NCBI GenBank assembly: GCA_948567375.1
Contig: OX419759.1
Location: 55,839,493 to 55,903,492 of the forward strand
DNA from: Lunularia cruciata
Lineage: Eukaryota > Streptophyta > Marchantiopsida > Lunulariales > Lunulariaceae
Length of the DNA stretch: 64,000 nt
Reading direction: 5' to 3'
The notes beneath the pieces are model-generated. The model saw only the letters and a program-made list of their open reading frames with translations, did no database searches and was not told the origin of the DNA. Position numbers and translations under genes: made by a program. This document shows positions 10,191 to 23,223 of the stretch, one piece after another (position 1 is the stretch's first letter; each line of letters begins with the position of its first letter).

Positions 10191-12989
10191 AGTAAAGCAT
10201 GCTATCACAATTCACAAGTTTGTAGTGGTACATGTATTTGAAGAAGATGGCTTGGCTATTTATCAAGTAAGTTGTTCATTTGTGCTTGAATAGCTTGATA
10301 ATTGCTTACAAATTGCTCTTATTTTTGTATCCTTATAACTTCTGACTCTCCCACCTATTGCTCTTTTGTCATTTCTTTGTGAAGGTTACTTTTGATGTCA
10401 TTGGTGAGCGCCTTGTCTACAAATTTTGTTTCCAAGGTCATATCTCCTATCAGTCCACCTCCAATCTTCACACATTCCTCTAATTATCCTTTTTCTAGTT
10501 ATAAACTTGCCTCTTAGGTCCTATGTTTTTCTCTCCTTCTTTCTCCTCATGTCATAGATGAGACCAAAGTCACTCAAATCTTAATTCCAAAGCAAGAAGC
10601 AAAGATGCTTGCTCTTGATCACCTCACTCCTACAAAATATTGCCCACTTATGTAATATGGAACTTTGTAGAATGTCTTTGGAGATCTTCCTCATGCGCTT
10701 TTGGAAAAATACCATTTTTATCTCAAATAGTTTTTAGGTATAAAGATGAATGCTTGTTGGCTACTAATGTAGTGAAGACTACAAATATTATGAAAACTTG
10801 GGAAATTTTGGATTTGCTCAAAGTTGAAGATAAAATCACTATATGGAAAGTGAATTTGGTTAGTGTGCATCAAGCTTTATAGGTGCATTCCTCCTTCATT
10901 CTTCAATCCTTCAATGGTTGTTGAGTTCTTGAGCACTCCTTCTCCACACTTGTGAAACATTCTCCAAGTAATCCCTCTTACATATGAGCGGTCATAGCCA
11001 AATGCAAATAATCTTTCCTAAATGAAAATTGTCTTTGGCATCAATTCTTTAATCAAGTGGCAATGCATTCAAATGTGTGTATGATCTTTGGATACACAAA
11101 TTTCCAAAACAAAGTTCTTCCGGTACAATTATCTTTAGGCCAAAGTTCTTCAGACTTTAGTTTCTCACTTCTGACCAACTTTGGGGGTTATTTCTAATTT
11201 GGCATTCTTCCCTCCAAGTGCCTTTGGCTTTGTACCTCTCTCGTTCATTCCTTTGCATAAACAGACACAACTAGAAAGGATACTTTAACTAAGAAGATTT
11301 CCTCCTTGAACAAGAAATTACTCTGTCCTATCTTTACAAAAAAGAATGAAATTAAAAATAAATAAATTATTAGTAGATGTGCCACAACACTACAATATTT
11401 CTTCTCTCATGTCTTCCAGAAAATAAGATCTCATTTCTCTAATCCAACTATTCACCAAAATTGGGCTTCATGTTGAAATGGTACATTTGACTTATAATTA
11501 AGAAGATATTTAGGAACTTTGATTTATATAATTGATTTTTGAAAATCAAATTTCTTATTCTTTAGATTTTGTATTTTAGCTATTTATATTGGACATTTTA
11601 CATTATTTTTATCTTTCATATGGTCATTTCAGTTCCAATATTGGATAATTTTCTAGTTCTAACATTGTACATTAATTTCTATTTCCAAAAATTTTAATTC
11701 CAATATTGGACATGAACTCCCAACTCTATGTCTATTTTAGAATACAATAAAGAAGAAACAAAAAAATTTAGTAAGTCTTATATGCTATATATCCTAACAT
11801 TAAACTCTATAGATTTTAATACTAAGATAAATATATATCATTTAAAATAACAAGCCCAATCTAAATTCTTGAATGGATATGAGTCTTAGAATTTAGGATC
11901 TAGAACTCAACCTTGAATCCTAAGCACTCAACTCTAGATCTTATGCAAAACATTTAATACTAAAAAAAGGATTACCTAAAGAGTGGAGATACATTCAACT
12001 ATTCTGAATATAACCTATGTAGATGACAATTATAAACATAAAAGACAAGTTAACTCAACCATTAAATTTTTTTACTAATTAGCAGACTAGATTAAATCAC
12101 AAAACTGAAATAGATTCAATAAAATCTAAAGATCCATATAAAATTCCAAGTGGGGTGTCTCTAATAACATTCAGTTTACTCTAATGGATTTGATTATGCC
12201 AATCTAGAGGTATGTTATTTCTCAAGTTCTTCTATCTCTTACTTAGATATGTTTCTACTTGTTTCTTGAGAAAATAAAGAGTACTTGTACCCTCATTTGT
12301 GGAGAGATTCCCATTCTATGCAGTTTTTCTTTTGAAATCCAAAAGTACATGCAACATCAATACTAAAACTTATTGTTGTGATCCTTATGGATATCTTAGG
12401 TCTCATCCTTCTTGCTTACTCTTGTTTTTCAAAAAAGTAGCATATCAAGACGCATTGTACTCTTTGTCGTACACACATTTTTACAAAAAAATTATTCACA
12501 TTAATTTCACTCTTGTTTTTAAAGATATGGTAGAATAATTTCTTAATTAGGAGGGAAAAATTATAAGTTAAGTTTTCTTTGGTGTAGTATTTGTATGTGT
12601 CAAGATACAAATGGAACAAGTATGAAGCCAAAGACTGATTACTCATGGGACCAAAATGATTTTGAGTCCATATGAAGATCCTCCATTAAATTACTCCATT
12701 AAATATGTCAACATGGAGCAAAGAGGTAAATGTGAGCTCATGGCCTTGTAATGTTGTCTTACACATGGGTTTCCCTATTTTAGAAAGAAATGAACATTAA
12801 GCTCATAATGTCAGTTGGCTTAGGATCAATCTTTGATAGCTAAGAAGGCAATGTATCATGAATGAAAAAGGCAAGGAACAAAACTCTATGACATTCCTCC
12901 AAGTCTCAAAGTCCAAGGCATTCTAAGACTCAATGTATTGAACAATAGAGAACTAAATGGGAGAGAGATAGAATAAAAGGATATAATAT
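10191..12989. other. Interior between the direct repeats; no recognised gene
   Basis: The sequence is AT-rich and CpG-poor. Open frames at 10,640-10,882 and 12,299-12,646 show no domain, and I find no gag, protease, RT or integrase motif. If the flanking repeats are LTRs, this would be the interior of a non-autonomous element. Confidence 0.4.
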
Positions 12990-13726
12990 AATCTTCCAAG
13001 GATAGGAGACCTTAAGAGAAACAAAAAAGCTTCATACTCAATACTCCGATACCCCAAAGGAGCACCTTGTCTTTATTATATAGAAAAGAGTACTCCCTCA
13101 AAGGAAGCTCCACCCTTGGATCAGATACATGGATTTGTGATATGGCAGTGAGCTCTACCCTTAGATTAGTTGCATGCATGGGTGACATGTTGGTTCTGGT
13201 CCTATCTGGTTGGTCAAATAAGCTCTGACTAGAGAGAACATTTAGCAAATTTTCTTGTAGAAATCTCAAAATTGCATGGGTGAGGTATAGTTGGAAAGCT
13301 CTGGATGAGACAAATAAGGAGGGAAAGAAGGCCAACCTTTTCTTTCCTTGGGGATATATAAGCACAGTTTTTAGGCCTAATTCATGCATTTAGGCCTCCA
13401 AAATTGACTCTCAAGTTCAAACTATTTTTGGCTCTTGCACTATTAGTAGAATTACTCTTTTGGTTATACCTCTATCTAATCTATTTAGTCCATTATAACA
13501 TTCTTCCAGATATAACAAAGCCAATTTTCACCTTTAGATAATATATCTAGCTATTGGTATTACATTTCTAGATTGTTTCTGGCTCTTGCTCTATTAGTAG
13601 AAGTAATCTTTTGGTGACACCTCTATATGATCTACCTAGACCATTGGCCTAACATCCTTCCAAATGTTACCAAGCCAAAAAAAAATTTCATGTAAAGATA
13701 ATATGTCTAGCTATTAGTATTACATA
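12990..13726. repeat. ~0.73 kb direct repeat, copy 2
   Basis: This is the partner of 9,455-10,190 in the same orientation, about 3.5 kb away. It also contains the internal ~150 bp tandem unit, at about 13,424 and 13,567. Divergence between copies is substantial but the alignment is collinear. Confidence 0.75.
13012..13389 (-). pseudogene. Repeat-encoded protein fragment, copy 2
   Basis: This is a 125-codon open frame inside direct repeat 2. It preserves SRAFQLYLTHAILRFLQENL, then SLFDQPDRTRTNMSPMHATN, RVELTAIS, DPRVELPLREYSFLYNKDKV and LLWGIGVLS. The match to the frame at 9,420-9,689 is at protein level, with several conservative changes. It extends further N-terminally than copy 1. Family not recognised; it is unlikely to be a working gene because it lacks the downstream part seen in copy 1. 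Confidence 0.5.
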
Positions 13727-14219
13727 TAAGTATCTCCTTGTCTCTTATTTGTATACTTGTAAAATTTCTATACCTAGAAGTTAATACTTACAAGAATAAC
13801 TAAAGTTAATCCGCAAAACATCTTTGGGGTCAAAAGTCTAAGAGAATATCTAAACCTGGAAGAAAAATATCCATACAATCTTTTTTGACATAAAACTATG
13901 TCAATGATTCCTTCAATGTGTGATTATCCTTGAGCTAAAAGAAACTTCATACCACAAAGACTAGTGTAACCAAGAGTTCTCCAATATTTTACTCCAAGCT
14001 AAATATCTAAAAGGAATATAAAGTCAATAGACTAAATTCCAAATTTCACATCATGATTCTTTCAAAATCTTCTAAAATAGCATCACTTTTATCTTGGTTA
14101 TGACTAAATGTGGCTAATCATACTCAATTTAGAATTTTGCTTAAACCATACATGAACAATATATTTCAAGTGCTCAAAATACCAAACTAGATACCCCAAT
14201 AAAACAATAGAACATGCAT

Positions 14220-15025
14220 GCACCAATGGAAGATTGCTGGTCTAATCTATCCCTACGATCTTGGAAGCAAGATCATTCTTCATTATCACTATCCAACCAC
14301 TGTAAGGACTATGAGCGCATGAGTACATATGATACTAACATCCAAAATCAAGATCCACATATCCTTATAACAATCTACACTATAGTGACAGAAAGAATCT
14401 CACATTTTGAGTCTCCTCCTTACTACTACTTCTATTCTTTCTCATCTTACAGACAATTAAGCAGCATTTGTTTCGTCAAGCTCTGCTGTATCCTTCCATA
14501 GAGTAAGGTAGTAACAAGATAGGTAAACAATTGAGTAAAAGAAGTGCCTTATATTTGTCCTCCATCTTCATACCGATGCTTGAAAGCTTGTACCAACTCT
14601 TCTTGAAATTATTCAAATGCTCTACCATGGTGATTCCTTCTTTATTCTCAATGTGTAGAGCTGTTGCTTAAGGTACAATCTTTGGAGTGGCTTTGTCAAT
14701 TACAAACTCCCAAGATTCCACCAATGTTGAAGGATAGCGCGTTCACTCATTATATCATACAGCACTTCATTAGTAAGTATTGATGGGATGATCTTCATCG
14801 TCCTCAGACTGATCTCCTCCCGATTGTCATCAATCTTACCCATAGGCTTTTGCTCCAAAGCCCTATGCAGCTCTTGTTGAATGAGTAAGTCATCACTTTC
14901 ACCTGCTATAGTCCAAAATTATTCTTGCTATCAAACTTCTCCGTCTTAAATCCTGCATTTGAGAGTTTGAGTACCATTGTTTTCTCCTTCTATCTACTAA
15001 AGAGCCCACTTCTGATACAGATTGT
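14220..15025 (-). mobile_element. Copia gag-protease remnant with PBS
   Basis: On the minus strand, after a sequence TGTATCAGAAG at about 15,010-15,020 that resembles the primer-binding site for initiator tRNA-Met (family TGGTATCAGAG), short frames recover copia gag: EKFDSKNNFGL, KVMDLLIQQELHRALEQKP-like and ILTNEVLYDIMSERAI-like pieces. They are followed by a protease region with DLDFGC.YHM (family LDSGCTYHMC) and NDLASKIVGI. Stops and frameshifts are frequent. The 5' LTR should lie just above 15,025. The remnant is collinear in orientation with the copia RNase H at 6.1-6.7 kb. Confidence 0.72.
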
Positions 15026-15640
15026 TGGAAAAACCAAAAGATAGAACATGCACTCAATTGGAATCATTCCATACACAACATAGTTCACTTTATCATTGAA
15101 GCGACATTCACAAGCAAAAATGGCACTTTTGTTTTGGTCACTTGACATACTTAGGTTCTCTTTTCTAAGTGTACACACATGGCACGAACATGTCTTCAGT
15201 CCTCACTCTGAAAAGAACTCTTTACACCCCTAAATAAATCTTGCCATCTTGTCTATCTATTGAATTAGTCTTGGATCAGTTGAATCTCAGCCCTAAACTA
15301 TAGCCGCTACTAAATTACTACCACCATCGCAGGTCCTTAAAAACCCTAACAATTGCTAGTTCAATTTTCAATCAATCTTGAATCTGAACCTTAATGCATA
15401 TTTACCATTGTAGTTTAGGGTTGTGAAGGAACACTGAAGAACTCTAACCACCATTATCTGCTTGTAAGGGAAACCCCAAAGTTTCTATTACTCACTATTT
15501 CCTATTTCCAGTCAGGGAATCTGTTATTTTAACAGATTCACTTACTTTAGCGAATCATACTCAGCAATTTATCTGATGCTAAAGTCAGTGAATCGGCATT
15601 TTATAAGTAGAGAACCGGTAATTGATCTCTACATTTTATT
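15026..15640. other. Probable copia LTR remnant / unassigned
   Basis: This lies immediately upstream (minus strand) of the copia primer-binding site, where the 5' LTR is expected. No second LTR was found to fix its ends. It has no coding signal. Base composition changes toward the less AT-rich DNA near 15.5 kb. Confidence 0.35.
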
Positions 15641-15649
15641 CAGTAATTA

Positions 15650-16563
15650 AGCGTTGAGGAGGAACACCGTCGACCAGATCGGTCACCCATGCAAAAAGAG
15701 GGAATCTCTGCAAGTTGAAAATCATGGTATCTTTTCAAGGACATCGTTATTCAATCCCGGAAGTTCTTTGACCTGGCAGTGGTGGTGAAAGAAAAGGCCA
15801 CCTATGGCCCTGGATCCAACGGATCCGCTGGTTATACTAGCAGCCCGCTTATTTCTCCAACGCTCCATGGCTGGAAACTCTTTCTGACTAGACCGATATT
15901 CTGGAAACATGTGTTGTGAATTTCAGCTGGCCTGAGGGTAACCCCAGTTTCTGCAAACCTTTGGATGAGCTATGGGGCAAGCTGAGGGGCACTGGGGTGG
16001 AAATATTCGGAGCTCTTGCTCTGCATGTGAGTCTCGAGCATTCAACATTTTCCAAAGAAATTCAGAAGTTTCGACGGTCATGGAAGTTCCTGGCGACCGA
16101 GCTACCCGATGTGTCTTCAATCTGATCTAACCGTTAGATCAGGATCTCATGTAGATCCCAACGTTAGGACCTTGTTGAGGGCGGATCTTCAGGGTCCGCA
16201 AAGGAAGCAGATAGGTTGCAGATAGCAGATAGGTTTCTCTCGTTGTGAGCTCGAGAACTGTGGTAATCAACGTTGGGGATAATCTTGAGGCCCTGGGCAA
16301 CGGGAAGTTCAAGACCGTAGAGCACCGTGTTCTAGTGAGCGAAGAAGCCTATCAATTGTTGGCCATATATGCGATGACTGCAAAATCTTCAAGAAACCAT
16401 CGACGCTGCGTCCGATCTTGTCGATGGCGATAGATACGAGCCAATCACGTATGATGAATACATGCGAGAAAGCATATATCATGCGTATTGGGGAAAGCAT
16501 GCGTATAGTCGGCAAGAACTCCTTCGATTTCGCTCGTCGAGGGATCGAATGACAGGTAACTAG
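15650..16563 (+). pseudogene. 2-oxoglutarate/Fe(II) dioxygenase pseudogene
   Basis: Pieces in different frames line up in order with a plant 2OG dioxygenase. The N-domain is seen as VDQIGHPCKKRE..QVENHG, QSRKFFDLAVVVKEKATYGP and GSAGYTSSPLISPTL, then FSWPEGNPSFCKPLDELWGK. The double-stranded beta-helix is seen as GSHVDPN (Fe ligands His and Asp, about 16,144-16,165), VVINVGDNLEALGNGKFKTV and EHRVLVSE (second Fe ligand His, near 16,323). The C-terminal helix is DLVDGDRYEPITYDEYMRES then QELLRFRSS, ending at TAG 16,561-16,563. At least four frameshifts, a small deletion before the HxD and loss of the Arg-x-Ser that binds 2-oxoglutarate show it is inactive. No introns are visible, so a retrocopy is possible. 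The substrate class cannot be told. Confidence 0.88.
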
Positions 16564-19500
16564 ACATTCGATATCACCTTTAGAGTAATAAAATGAGAAT
16601 GTAGAACTTTGATGAATATCAATAGCAATTAACCCCCGATACCGTGGTTCGTAGCCACGTGCTAGTTCCGTTTCATCAATAGACTCCTGATATTTATGAA
16701 GATATTCGAAGGCAATGTTTGTCGAGAATTACTCTGATAGGATTCATTTCTTCCAAAAAGACCAAAATGTGCAGTATTCTGGTTCAAATTGTAGTGTTGG
16801 CGATACAGAGGACGAAAATGACATCTGCCCACATCGTTTAACCGTGTGTCGAAAGATCAGTACATGAAGAAATGTATAACCAATGTTCATGATGAGATGG
16901 TTCACGTGTGAGAATCTTCCAGGAGAAAAGGCTTTGGAATCTGACGCTTGTTGTCAGCAGAAATAATGGTGATCAAACAGCGGATTACTTTGAATTCGTT
17001 TATCCTCTCTAATAAACTTTCAGCAGAACTGGCTACCAAGACCATGACACCCATCTCGTGTACACAGAGAAGGATGGTATGCTATAAAAAGGTTTGTAAT
17101 CTGCTTATTTCATGTCACAATTGATCTCTCCGGGCCAAGTCATATTGAAGGTGACATGAGATTGACGAGATGCATTCTCTACAGAGGGTTGCTGACCTGG
17201 ATTGGATCCACGTAGTCAATCAATAATATCTTACACAAACGATTCTGCAAAGGGGCTTCGTTACAAAGCTCTGCACTTTCCCGTCGTGGACTATCGAGAA
17301 GCATTACCAATTATCAATCATTACCGATGCAATGATAGTACTTGCAAGGGATAGAAAACTCTGCGGTTCTATAATATATTCACGTAAATTGACTGTCACC
17401 TAGAGTGCATCCATCCGTATAAACATGTGGAGGCCCATGATTGAGGAGAAAATTTTGGTAACAAAATTCAACTGCATCGATTCTTCAATAACCTGCAAAT
17501 TTTTGACAGTTTTATGTAAGTTTACTTTTCTTTCTATGAATTAAATAAATATAAATATCAAAAAGTACCAATTTTATTAGATTGGATAGTATTTAGATAT
17601 GGTGACTTTGTGAATTTTGGGGATTTCTTTGGAGAAGCATGCAGTTAAGTTGTAGTAGGCCATTTAGGCTACCATGTTTTAGAGTTGACCATCTTGGGAA
17701 ATATTATCAAATTAAGAGGAAAATAATTTATGCATAATATATCCCCCGGCTAGACTCATGGCTATGCTGAAATCGCATTAGCCACGTTAGATTAATACTT
17801 TGCTATAGAGAACTCTAGATAATATCAAACCTACCATTTGTCTCAAGCTCGTGCATCCGCTTTCTAATACTCTTAGTATGCTCTGAGGACTCAAACTGAT
17901 CTTAGATTATAATTATATCCATCTAATATATTTCTCAATAGTCTCAATACGTTTTAAGGCTATCATAATACTCGACTTTGATATCACTTACTATTCTCAT
18001 GAACTTTCAAATTTTCCTGAGCTAGTATTTCCTACAAATCAAATGAATGTACCGTAGCCGATAAAATTTTGCTTCTTAGAAGTAGTGGATTATTGAAAAA
18101 AGTAAGCCAGTATTTCTTTATGAAATTATCCGAATGAAGTAAGAATTTCAGTTGGTATTATTTGCGTACTAATCGTTATTAATCCATTACTATATATTAT
18201 AGCACAATCCCGATGTTTATATCGGAAAAAAGATAAACGAGCAATTGTATTAGTTGAGCGTTTATTGGATAAGTTGAAGAATAATTTTAAATCTATTTTA
18301 GTACGAACATCAATAACAATTCTCATGATGAATTTTATGAATAAAAATTAAAACAATTCGGTGTAAAAATTCATGTATAATTTAAAAATTTTATATGACT
18401 GTATATAATTACTTATAATTTTTAGTGTGCTCTCTCTCCTATAGTGATTATAAATTTTACACGGTTCCTAATTTAAAATTTTGAAGACTCATAAATAAAT
18501 TTTGATTGTTATTTCATTTCAATTTGATATGTATGGAGTTTATACAATTGATATTCGTAACCATAGATATCCTAAGCTCGTAGTAAACACTTGTGAAACA
18601 CGCTTATAATGCTTCACTCATCCATATAACCAGTTTATAAGAGGTAAAGTGTTGTCGAACTTCTTTGGATTCATGTTGTGTGACCAAGGTTTGTAAAAAG
18701 ATAAGATATTGCTGACAGTCTATGTCGCGGTTCTTCCTATTCAAGTACCTCATGACTATGGTCGTTGATTTGACCTTCTATGGCGCAGCTCCTGTCAGTA
18801 TGGTAACCTAATGGATCACCCTCGTCTTTTGATTTGATAGCGTGGTTCCTCTGAGAGACATAGGATGTCACCGAATGAGATCTCGTTCGCAAGTATGGAC
18901 CTCTCCTTAGCGATTTGCGATGCTTGCAATCGTATTTTATCCATAGGACGTCAAATCAGCCACAAGGCCACAGGATGGACGGTGCCAGAAAACCTTCCCA
19001 TGGGATATCACGGTCAATCACTCGTTCTGATATGAAATTGAATACCTGTGCAATGGTGTTTTCTAATAGTTCTTTTCTGCCAATTTCTTCGGTTGCTATC
19101 CCACATGACAGTTTCTTTACTGACAATTGCCACTGAAGAAGCCTATTCCGTTTGAGTTCATGTAGAGTTAGTAGTTGTGACAAATACATTTTGTAGAGTT
19201 AAATTTCCAGACTTTTACATCTTCTTACTACTGCTAAGAAACCATATGTCAGGAAACCTGGATGGAATACTTTATGTCCTTACATAGCGCTTGAGTGTTT
19301 CCCTCCTTAGATTCCCTGACTTGTTTGGAGAAACGAATATACAAACTATCACTATTCTTGCAAATATAATTTGATCCATAATTGACATCAGTAGTAGATC
19401 GGAAATCTTTAAATGCAGTGCTATGTTGAGCCCGCTGACAGTGGAACGAATTGTGCATTATATTTCTTTTCAAAAACACGAGTGGCTAAAATTATTTTAT

Positions 19501-20834
19501 AGTCGACAGGGTTATTGTTCAGTCACTATCTCACAAGTCTAATTCTCAAGTGCATGAGATACACCCTTTCGTCCGAGTCTTTATGGTAGTGCCAAATCCC
19601 GTATGTAGCATGCTCATGGTCCGCTAATTGAGCTATAGATAACATGGGCTGTATGTGAGACATCTTATATCTCGTAGTCCTTGGTAGGATGGTCATGACA
19701 TTCTTTCCAACTTTACACATTCGAATTTGACTTCGAAGCACTATTGGGAATAAATCTCACTTTAGCATACCTGAAAACGCGGATTGCCTCATTTCTGTTG
19801 ATATGGAAGGACTGTATCAAATCGTGAGTTGCGGGTGGACTTCTGCAGAAGGACCTGCAGTAAGCGAGTGACCTACTAATTGACGCTCTAATCAGAAAGC
19901 CGAGACTTCCGTTAAACGACAAATATTGATCGACTGCATTTCACCAGTTCAAGGTGAACGTCGAGGCAGGAGATCACTTTCTGCATGTTCTAAGGGTTGA
20001 CATGGAATAAGGAAGAAGGCGACTGCATGGAATAGGGGCCAATAAGAAATCGTCTTGAATGCTTTTATGCTAAGGAGGAGAAATCAATTTCTGGGATCCA
20101 TGCCTCCGCAGTGATTCTTCTTTTGTTCTCGGTAAACGCTGGTTTCATAAGCGTTCCAAAGGACAACAGCAAAGCAATTTCCTCTGGTCGTGTTTCTTAC
20201 AGTACTATTTTAATTGTTTATCATGTTAGTCGGAGCGCAGAGGACTTTGTCTATACTGTGTGTGTTCTCCAAATCTAGCCGTAGTGGGGCCGTTGGCTCA
20301 ATGGGGAAACTCGGGAGGTTTAGAACTACGTATTAGTGAAAGATGCCTTTAATCGTGCCATTCATGATAATATTGACACTTTAAACTTTGACTTCATTCA
20401 TTGATCAAGTATCAGACGATTGCCCACGTCAGTTGATGCTTCTGGGGCTGAAAACTAGTCATGTGGTGCGTAAGGTTCTAGGGTAACAAAGCCCTCAGGT
20501 GCCGCCGTGCAAAACCAGAGAAATGGGAAGGTCTGCATCATGGCATTGAGCATTGACCTCCATTTTTGCCTTTTCTTGAGGGAGAACCCCCATTGACCCT
20601 ACCGTTCGTTGTCACGTTTATCGTCGTGCAATTTCTTCAGATCCGGTAGTTAAATTAGGGGCTGACTCCAAGTTGGGGGAACCAACTTAGCTAATCTTAT
20701 ATCGCAGTTATGCGCGGTCGGTTTAGAAAAATGGAACTAGTCAGTTGGTTGTCGCCAGGTTATAGTTAGCTGTTTGACTGCAGGTGATCACATTCGATTA
20801 ACCAATTAACTTTAGGGCAACTTGTTTCAAGCCA
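16564..20834. other. No recognised gene
   Basis: Several open frames of 60-80 codons occur on both strands without known domains. At 18,121-18,350 an AT-rich plus-strand frame encodes a hydrophobic then Lys-rich peptide (NEVRISVGIICVLIVINPLL...), with a local composition unlike its flanks. I cannot assign it. No transposon protein or RNA gene was recognised. Confidence 0.45.
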
Positions 20835-20876
20835 GATGGGGTCTTCCCATCCTTCGTGTTTTCTACGCGGTCGCCC
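20835..20876 (+). repeat. LINE 3' tail fragment
   Basis: The 3'-most part of the LINE tail only: GATGGGGTCTTCCCATCC through TTCTACGCGGTCGCC. It keeps the GATGGG/CCCATC stem intact. The hairpin and body are missing, as in a severe 5' truncation. Confidence 0.75.
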
Positions 20877-23223
20877 TTTACTCGACAGCGCAAAGCTTCA
20901 TTCGAAACCTCTGTGTCGCATTAGCAAACGCGCTTCAGTCCAATATGGAAGGTTTGCAATCTCCTGTATTCTAGCCCTATAGCAATTAGTCCACATTCGA
21001 AACACAAGTCAAAGAAGTGGTGACGAAACTATATACGTACAGCTAATGATGTCAAGTTACTAGCCCATCCTTGCAAAACATAGCAAAACAGAATAAAAAG
21101 TTGTGACGTTTTTTGCAGCTTCATCTTTTTTCCAAGATTGCGACATATAGTCGTGACAACTTTAGACCTGTTTCTGTTAACGTCATCCTTAAGCCAATCG
21201 CGCAGCTATACGGATTGCCTACTCGATCCCAGTAGTTTAATGCGCAGTAGACCCACCAACGTGCTGGATAAGGGGGACAAAATACAGATAATATACTTTG
21301 TTTACGTACAGTTGTGACAGCTCATCGAAGATCTTTGCAGGTTATCGAACACCTCTGCAAGAGATTTTCAATGTCTTCAAATCTTAGATACGGGACTTGC
21401 GAAGTTAACACTAAAAGGCTGCGAGAGTGAAAAAGATGTCGAATGCAGGAATGTTCACAGTTAATGCTCAAAATCACCATGTTGTATGTCTATCGTCATT
21501 TTTAGTAATGCTAGAACAGTCCTAACGCTTGCTGACCGATACATATCTGCACGAGGGCACACAAGGGATTCGCGAACTCGCGTAGGAATTGAAGCTGAAC
21601 TTTATACCTTGAAGATGCGTGCCGAAAGGCTTGCAGTTCGTCGTTTATGTAGATCATTGGCAGGGCTTTCAATGAGACAGGGAGGGAGGTCAGAAACACT
21701 CCCTAGATGTTCGGCGATAGGTTTGCGTTAGGACAACCGGATGTACTTCAATGCACAAGGGTTACATTGTTGGGAGTGTACTATGCAGCATGGGCTCAAT
21801 AGCCGTCTATCTGCTATGTCCGCCTTAATGACATGGTCTGTGGGGCACAACCGGACAAAAGAGTCCAGGCACAATGATTCCCGAGTTTCTCACCAATCGG
21901 ATTTACTCCACAGTTTTTGCCCACTAGCCTTTTCTCTCCACGTATTAACCCTCTGGTACTTGGCTGAAAGATGTGTACCTTCGGGAACCCTGAGAGCTAA
22001 TTCAAGGCTACCCGGCGCTCTCTCTCCACATTGCAGCGGTAAATCCTCTCTACGAACGGAGAAATGTGGATTGTGGAAAACCCGAGGATATATCTATATT
22101 TGCATGCCCAAACTTCCGTATCAAGCCGCAGATTGATGTGCGGCCGCTCTCCTAGAATAGAAAGTCTGTACAAAAGGCAGAGAACCGACCACAACCTTCG
22201 ATTAGCTGAACACTGTGCAGTGTAGTTCCAAACATCCCGTGCAATTAGCGATTCATGAGTATTCTACAACTTGACTTCCGGGTGAGGGATAGGCGCTCCT
22301 TAAGGGCATCGTATAAAAAGCACGACCCCCCGAATTCTTTCATATGATTGCTGCGACGAAGGCCAATAGAAACAAAATATCGTAGAAATCAGTGGGGAAA
22401 ATGGCATTGGCCAAAATGGTCCGAGTGTTGATTTTCTAGTGATCCCAGAGGTGGCAGCTATGAGAGTGCATATCCTTACAGAAAGATCTCTTCGAATCTG
22501 AGGAAAGCATCCTCATCATGATGTTCCTGTCTTTGTGAGCAAAGGTCGGGAGTTCGCAAAATGGAGATAGTTGTATCAGAATCTGTAAAAAGCCTCCAAT
22601 CATGATGGCCCTGAGGTCTAATGAAACTTGAAGATACAACAGACACTATCTGTCGAAAAGTTAACCAGGACGGGTTTTTATTGTATAGAATGTACAACGT
22701 CCGAGTGCTCATGATCTCTCCCTAAAGTTACCTTTATCTTGTTCCTAATGGGATTTCACTCGCAGGCACTTTCTACTTGTAGGTAACAAGGGAGTTAGAA
22801 TCACTGCACACTCCAGTGGGTCTCCAGCCTCCTTCCTTGGAATGTGAAGAACAGCAGGGTGAGCTTCTAAGCTATCACTTCTGGATTTGCATAAGCTACA
22901 TTAGAGCTTGGGGCCTATTCGGTTATCTTCGTCACCTTCCTAATGGGGTTACGCACAATCAGCGTGAGGGAGGCTGATGTCTTGCGCTTCGTTTGAGCAG
23001 GGCAGTAGAATTGTACTACTTCTAACTTCACTGCTCCTACAACTAGTACTACAAAGTTACAACGGAAGGGCAAACCAGTGAACTGCTCAAAACTTGTCTG
23101 CCAGGCTTTCTTCATTAACTAATGTACATGCAATCCAAGAGGGGCTCATGTGTGTGGAGAAATTTATAGTAAAGTACCTACCGTTATCTAGTTTCTAGTG
23201 AGACGAGTTAACCCTCTCCAAAT
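20877..23223. other. No recognised gene; 3' flank of the stress-protein gene
   Basis: Open frames at 21,486-22,136 (plus) show no known domain. A diverged short direct repeat containing ATCATGATG lies at about 22,495-22,610 with a ~78 bp step. The last few hundred bases before 23,224 are the downstream flank of the minus-strand gene. A minus-strand AATAAA occurs at about 22,676-22,681, which is far from the stop codon, so the poly(A) site is not settled. Confidence 0.4.

Noticed and set aside
9455-13726. Calling the direct-repeat pair a definite LTR retrotransposon
   Set aside because: No PBS, polypurine tract, TG...CA ends or target duplication was found, so only the repeat itself is claimed.
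20281-20335. tRNA-like string (GTTGGCTCAATGGGG...)
   Set aside because: Resembles a D-arm, but no acceptor stem, anticodon arm or T-arm could be paired around it.
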